Source: CAZJPS01 sp964548055 (lineage in GTDB: Bacteria; Patescibacteriota; Gracilibacteria; Peribacterales; Peribacteraceae). From it: a stretch of DNA of 8,536 bases. The position numbers were made by a program, and so were the translations under genes. The DNA lies in assembly GCA_964548055.1 (NCBI GenBank), contig CAZJPS010000052.1, forward strand, positions 1 through 8,536, read 5' to 3'. The notes beneath the pieces were generated by a model. That model was not told the origin of the DNA. It worked only from the letters and a program-made list of their open reading frames with translations, and made no database searches. How positions within the stretch are numbered: the first letter of the stretch is position 1; each line of letters starts with the position of its first letter. Positions 5,963 to 8,536 of this stretch are shown here, one piece after another.

Positions 5963-6247
5963 TTATTCACTAAAAAATTCGTCGATAATCTCTGCTGATT
6001 CATCATTCACCATTTGTGCAGAATCTCTAGAATCTATCGCCGCCATCTCCATCTTAGCTGCAACATCACCAAGTGCTTCTATGTCAGATAGATGAATAGT
6101 TTCTCCCCTTTGAATTCTTGAAAGTAAATTCTCTGCCTGTTCTTTAAAAACTGCTGAATATTTAATCACCTGATCTGAGCATTGTACAAAATGTTCAGAT
6201 GATTCTTTCATAACTGGCGCTACTAATAATTCATGTAATTTAGCCAT
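5963..6247 (-). CDS. Small acidic hypothetical protein (94 aa)
   Basis: The family is unknown to me. The 94 residues are predominantly helical and acidic towards the C-terminus (NDESAEIIDEFFSE). Long amphipathic stretches such as SAVFKEQAENLLSRIQRGE and SDIEALGDVAAKMEMAAI could form a coiled coil or a helical bundle. There is no signal peptide or membrane segment, and the single Cys is at position 23. The ATG at 6247 is supported by a plausible promoter 10-39 nt upstream. There is no Shine-Dalgarno sequence. It is the first gene of a possible three-gene minus-strand unit ending with lysS, and it stops with TAA. The two small proteins are similar in size and composition but show no clear sequence match to each other. 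Confidence 0.62.
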   Translation of the reverse strand: MAKLHELLVAPVMKESSEHFVQCSDQVIKYSAVFKEQAENLLSRIQRGETIHLSDIEALGDVAAKMEMAAIDSRDSAQMVNDESAEIIDEFFSE

Positions 6248-6256
6248 ATCAAAGAT

Positions 6257-6286
6257 AGTATGAATATTTGGTACTTTTCAGGTCAA
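6257..6286 (-). promoter_or_regulatory. Minus-strand promoter for the 94-aa gene; implies a leaderless transcript
   Basis: On the minus strand, TTGACC (6286-6281) and CATACT (6262-6257) are separated by 18 nt. Only 9 nt separate the -10 element from the ATG at 6247. Transcription would therefore start within about 3 nt of the start codon, giving an essentially leaderless mRNA. That agrees with the missing ribosome-binding site. Confidence 0.5.
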
Positions 6287-6334
6287 GTCTTTATAAAGAT
6301 ATATGTTTTAAGGCAGAAAATGTATGAATTGACG

Positions 6335-6363
6335 TTGACTCCCGAGTGTCTCCTCCCTACACT
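6335..6363 (+). promoter_or_regulatory. Sigma70-type promoter of the ribosomal-protein operon
   Basis: TTGACT (6335-6340, five of six consensus bases) is followed at the ideal 17-nt spacing by TACACT (6358-6363, four of six). The predicted start is near 6370, giving an untranslated leader of about 165 nt before rplC. It is divergent from the promoter of the 94-aa gene about 50 nt away. Confidence 0.7.
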
Positions 6364-6369
6364 TTGCCC

Positions 6370-6534
6370 GCTTTCGTATCCCGGAATCGGGGTGCGAGGT
6401 ATCTCCTTGTGTTCTAGTTTGCCTCTCCCGAACGGGAAATAAGCAAACCAGAGGAACCGCCAAGGGCTTCGACAAGCTCAGCCTGACACGGCCAGCTTGC
6501 AGCCACCTGGCAAGGGAGAATTCTCTCCTTATTT
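6370..6534 (+). promoter_or_regulatory. Structured 5' leader of the rplC operon, possible r-protein autoregulatory element
   Basis: The leader holds a series of hairpins. CCCG/CGGG (6380-6391) has loop GAAT. GTTTGC (6417-6422) pairs with GCAAAC (6443-6448), enclosing CCCG/CGGG (6427-6436); the alternative CCTCT (6422-6426) with AGAGG (6450-6454) competes with it. GCTT/AAGC (6466-6477) competes with CAAGCT (6473-6478)/AGCTTG (6494-6499). That in turn competes with CTTGC (6496-6500)/GCAAG (6510-6514) and GCCAG (6491-6495)/CTGGC (6507-6511). Finally GGAGA/TCTCC (6515-6528) locks up the only purine-rich stretch before the ATG. Overlapping alternatives are typical of attenuation-type leaders. L4-controlled S10 leaders are known in other bacteria, but no specific homology is claimed. 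Confidence 0.45.
6464..6486. repeat. REP palindrome of the 'PELVEG' type
   Basis: GGGCTTCGACAAGCTCAGCC is the core of a widespread bacterial REP class. Its reverse complement (…GCTGAGCTTGTCGAAGC…) translates to the familiar spurious peptide xELVEx, here QAELVEAL on the minus strand. It forms either GCTT(CGAC)AAGC or a longer GGCT/AGCC pairing. It sits inside the rplC leader, about 50 nt before the start codon. The RAYT in the same window is a candidate source of such repeats, though nothing here proves that this enzyme moved this copy. Confidence 0.7.
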
Positions 6535-7146
6535 ATGTCTGGTCTTATCGCTCGCAAAGTCGGCATGTCACGCGTGTTTCTCCCAACAGGAGAGGCAATT
6601 CCTGTGACATACCTCTCTATAGAGCCTAACGTGATTGTTCGTACCAAAACCAAGGAAAAGGATGGCTATAACGCTGTCGTTTTGGGGATTGGTGCTAAAA
6701 AGTGGAAGAGCCGCAAAGGAAAGGAGAATATGCGTTATTTGCATCAAAAAGAGTGGCAGGTGGAATCGTTGGATGGCATGGAACCAGGCAAGCAGATCAC
6801 ATCCGAGATATTGCCTCCAGAGAGCATGGTCACTATTTCTAGCACTTCAAAAGGAAAGGGTTTCCAAGGTGTTGTGCGCCGTCACCACTTTGCTGGTGGT
6901 CCTGCTACCCACGGTTCTCACTTCAAGCGCGAACCAGGTTCAGTCGGAATGCGTACATCACCAGGCCGTATTCTTCCAGGACACAGAATGGCAGGGCACA
7001 TGGGGCTTGAGACGATCACATTGTTACACCGTCCTATCGTTTCTTCCGATACCGCTAAAGGCATCATCGCTATCAAAGGTCCGGTTCCAGGTCCTAACGG
7101 TAGCGTGGTGTTCGTGACCAAAGAATCTACTCCCGAAGCCAAATAA
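6535..7146 (+). CDS. rplC: 50S ribosomal protein L3
   Basis: L3 is an early-assembling 23S rRNA-binding protein close to the peptidyl-transferase centre. The 203-residue length is normal. It opens with the typical GLIARKVGMSRVF. The central loop carries SKGKGFQGVVRRHHFAGGP (105-123), ATHGSHFKREPGSVG and TSPGRILPGHRMAGHMG. The ATG at 6535 fits the family N-terminus; the only GGGAG stretch lies too far upstream (16 nt or more) and inside a hairpin. This gene is first in the operon here, whereas rpsJ usually precedes it. It is followed by rplD after 9 nt and stops with TAA. Confidence 0.97.
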   Translation: MSGLIARKVGMSRVFLPTGEAIPVTYLSIEPNVIVRTKTKEKDGYNAVVLGIGAKKWKSRKGKENMRYLHQKEWQVESLDGMEPGKQITSEILPPESMVTISSTSKGKGFQGVVRRHHFAGGPATHGSHFKREPGSVGMRTSPGRILPGHRMAGHMGLETITLLHRPIVSSDTAKGIIAIKGPVPGPNGSVVFVTKESTPEAK

Positions 7147-7155
7147 TCAGTACCC

Positions 7156-7974
7156 ATGAAAATTGATATCTTCTCCTCCGCCGGCGAAAAAAAGAGCACT
7201 CTGGAATTGCCAGCTGTTCTCTTTGGTCAGCCTGTGAAGCACGGCCTGATCCACCAAGCGATCATGCTCCAGCAAAATAACCGCCGCATGCCGATTGCTC
7301 ACGCAAAGAATCGCCATGAGGTCGCAGGATCCACACGCAAGTTATACGACCAAAAGCACACAGGCCGCGCTCGCCGTGGTTCTGTACGCAGCCCTCTCCT
7401 TCGTGGAGGTGGCAAGGCATTCGGTCCTCGCAGTGATCAGAATTACCGCAAGGATATGCCTAAATCTATGCGCAAGGCTGCCCTTATCTGTTGTCTTTCA
7501 TTGCAGGCAAAAAAGGCAACGATCGTGGGATTGGAGAGCTATCCAAATACGATCAAGACAAAAGATGTTGTGGGTCTCATTGGAAAGATGAAGCTTGCGG
7601 ATGCGCGTCACATTTTATTTGTGCTTCCAGAACAGCATCAGCCTTTGTGGCTCTCTACACGCAACTTAAAGTCTGTGAAAACTATCACAGTCTCTTACCT
7701 TAACCCAGAAGATCTCATCCACGCTCGCGCGATTGTGTTCATTGGTGATTCCATCGCAAAAGCTGAAGAGATGCTGGCTGGAAAGAAGAATATGAGAGTG
7801 CAGAAGAGCAAGATGGTGCTGGATGGTGTCGTAAAAGAGGAGATGCCTGCTGCAAAGAGGTCCAAGACAGCAAAGAAAGCAGATGCTCCTACGAAAGCTG
7901 CAAAAGTTTCTAAGAAGGCAGCTCCAAAAGTATCCAAGAAAAAGACTTCTGATTCCTCCGACTCCTCCAAATAA
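7156..7974 (+). CDS. rplD: 50S ribosomal protein L4 with a C-terminal extension
   Basis: L4 binds 23S rRNA domain I, lines the exit tunnel and, in some bacteria, represses its own operon. The 272 residues include the family core: QAIMLQQNNRR near 35-44, the long tunnel loop with HTGRARRGSVRSPLLRGGGKAFGP (68-91), and a C-terminal globular part with LNPEDLIHARAIVF (182-195). Typical bacterial L4 ends near residue 210. Here ~55 extra residues follow, rich in Lys and Ala (AKRSKTAKKADAPTK...) and ending TSDSSDSSK. The tail is probably disordered and may contact rRNA. There is no Shine-Dalgarno sequence. The last base of its TAA stop is the first base of the rplW ATG (TAATG), so translation is likely coupled. 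Confidence 0.96.
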   Translation: MKIDIFSSAGEKKSTLELPAVLFGQPVKHGLIHQAIMLQQNNRRMPIAHAKNRHEVAGSTRKLYDQKHTGRARRGSVRSPLLRGGGKAFGPRSDQNYRKDMPKSMRKAALICCLSLQAKKATIVGLESYPNTIKTKDVVGLIGKMKLADARHILFVLPEQHQPLWLSTRNLKSVKTITVSYLNPEDLIHARAIVFIGDSIAKAEEMLAGKKNMRVQKSKMVLDGVVKEEMPAAKRSKTAKKADAPTKAAKVSKKAAPKVSKKKTSDSSDSSK

Positions 7975-8288
7975 TGGACCTCTCTCACGTTATCATTGGC
8001 CCAGTAGTCACGGAAAAGGCGGAGCGCCTGAAGGCTGCTGCTGGCAAGAAAGCCTACACACTGTGGGTGCGTAACGATGCCACCAAAGTGGAAGTAAAAT
8101 CTGCCCTCAAGAAATTCTACGATGTAGATGCAGTGCAAGTTCGCATGATGCACACAGAGCCAAAAACACGTTCCCTTGGAGCTGGAAAGGTGATGGAGAA
8201 GCGCCATGCAGGGAAGAAGGCCATCGTAACTCTGTCTCAAAACAGCAAAGTACTGGATCTAATAGCATTCCAATCGACATCCTCTTAA
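7974..8288 (+). CDS. rplW: 50S ribosomal protein L23
   Basis: L23 binds 23S rRNA at the exit-tunnel rim, where trigger factor and SRP dock. The 104 residues match the family length. The signature PVVTEKAERL (10-19) opens the fold, followed by VEVKSALKKFYDVDAVQV (39-56) and the basic loop with KKAIVTL (81-87). The start overlaps the rplD stop codon by one base, and rplB follows after 6 nt. No ribosome-binding site is visible; the preceding bases are pyrimidine-rich (CTCCTCC). It stops with TAA. Confidence 0.96.
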   Translation: MDLSHVIIGPVVTEKAERLKAAAGKKAYTLWVRNDATKVEVKSALKKFYDVDAVQVRMMHTEPKTRSLGAGKVMEKRHAGKKAIVTLSQNSKVLDLIAFQSTSS

Positions 8289-8294
8289 GCACTC

Positions 8295-8536
8295 ATGCCA
8301 CTCAAGAAGCCTAAACCAACGACACCCGCACGACGTCAAATGACGATCGCGGACTTCTCTGGCCTTTCTAAGAAGCGCCCAGAGAAATCCTTGGTGATGG
8401 GAAAGCAACGCATTAGTGGGCGTGATTCAGCAGGACGAGTATCTGTGCGCCATCGTGGAGGAGGACACAAGAGGCTGCTTCGCATGGTGGATTTCCGCCA
8501 AAACAGAAAGCCAGGAGTACCTGCAACCGTTGTTGC
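8295..8536 (+). CDS. rplB: 50S ribosomal protein L2, 5' part (cut by window end)
   Basis: L2 is a core 23S rRNA-binding protein required for subunit association and peptidyl transfer. About 80 codons are visible from the ATG at 8295: MPLKKPKPTTPARRQMT, then KKRPEKSLVMG, GRDSAGRVSVRHRGGGHKR and MVDFRQNRKPGVPATVV. These match the conserved L2 N-terminus. The SVRHRGGGHKR stretch is highly diagnostic. It is 6 nt after rplW, in the standard rplC-rplD-rplW-rplB order. There is no in-frame stop before the edge and no Shine-Dalgarno sequence before the start. Confidence 0.96.
   Translation, partial: MPLKKPKPTTPARRQMTIADFSGLSKKRPEKSLVMGKQRISGRDSAGRVSVRHRGGGHKRLLRMVDFRQNRKPGVPATVV

Noticed and set aside
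6260..6442. Plus-strand 60-aa open frame before rplC
   Set aside because: It crosses the operon promoter and the leader hairpins. Its composition is not protein-like and no family is recognisable.
6414..6653. Minus-strand 79-aa frame containing QAELVEAL
   Set aside because: This is the usual spurious translation of a PELVEG-type REP plus antisense of rplC.
7695..8240. Minus-strand 181-aa open frame
   Set aside because: It is antisense to rplD and rplW, which are unmistakable ribosomal protein genes. The Phe/Ala/Ser-rich sequence is the mirror of the Lys-rich L4 tail.
1..8536. CRISPR array, prophage genes or a full insertion sequence
   Set aside because: No regularly spaced repeats, phage structural genes or IS ends are visible. 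The only transposase is a RAYT, which is normally a single-copy gene rather than part of an IS.

Overview
The window reads as a bacterial chromosome segment with compact gene spacing. It holds three housekeeping blocks (an RNA-modification/RNA-processing pair, a lysyl-tRNA synthetase gene, and the front of the large ribosomal-protein operon), with a REP-associated transposase region between the first two. The organism cannot be fixed from the sequence. Three traits are compatible with a Candidate Phyla Radiation lineage, perhaps near Peregrinibacteria/Peribacteria: no start codon has a recognisable Shine-Dalgarno sequence, none of the ten visible stop codons is TGA (six TAA, four TAG), and the LysRS carries an HD-hydrolase tail. 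This placement is inference only.

Left (1-2565, + strand): the end of an unrecognised protein overlaps by 35 nt an RsuA/RluB-type pseudouridine synthase. A complete beta-CASP metallo-beta-lactamase RNase-like protein follows.

Middle (2566-3456): directly after the beta-CASP stop codon there is a TTGACA promoter, a gene-free stretch full of long, well-paired helices, and two tandem intrinsic terminators. Together these look like a free-standing structured RNA of about 190-230 nt that I cannot assign to 6S, SRP, tmRNA or RNase P RNA. An imperfect palindrome then leads into a full-length RAYT (single-domain HUH/Y1 transposase). A second structured, REP-like element sits between the transposase and the convergent lysS gene.

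Right-centre (3457-6247, - strand): two tiny, unrecognised helical proteins lie upstream of, and probably co-oriented with, a 720-residue lysyl-tRNA synthetase. Its last ~190 residues form an HD-superfamily phosphohydrolase domain. This fusion is the most striking gene in the window.

Right (6248-8536, + strand): a TTGACT-17-TACACT promoter, a ~165-nt leader with a chain of mutually exclusive hairpins (one of them a 'PELVEG'-type REP palindrome), then rplC-rplD-rplW-rplB. The usual first gene of this operon, rpsJ (S10), is not there. L4 carries a Lys/Ala-rich C-terminal extension. The window ends inside rplB.

Most genes serve translation: rRNA modification, RNA processing, tRNA charging and ribosomal proteins. 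The transposase/REP/structured-RNA material is the accessory component.
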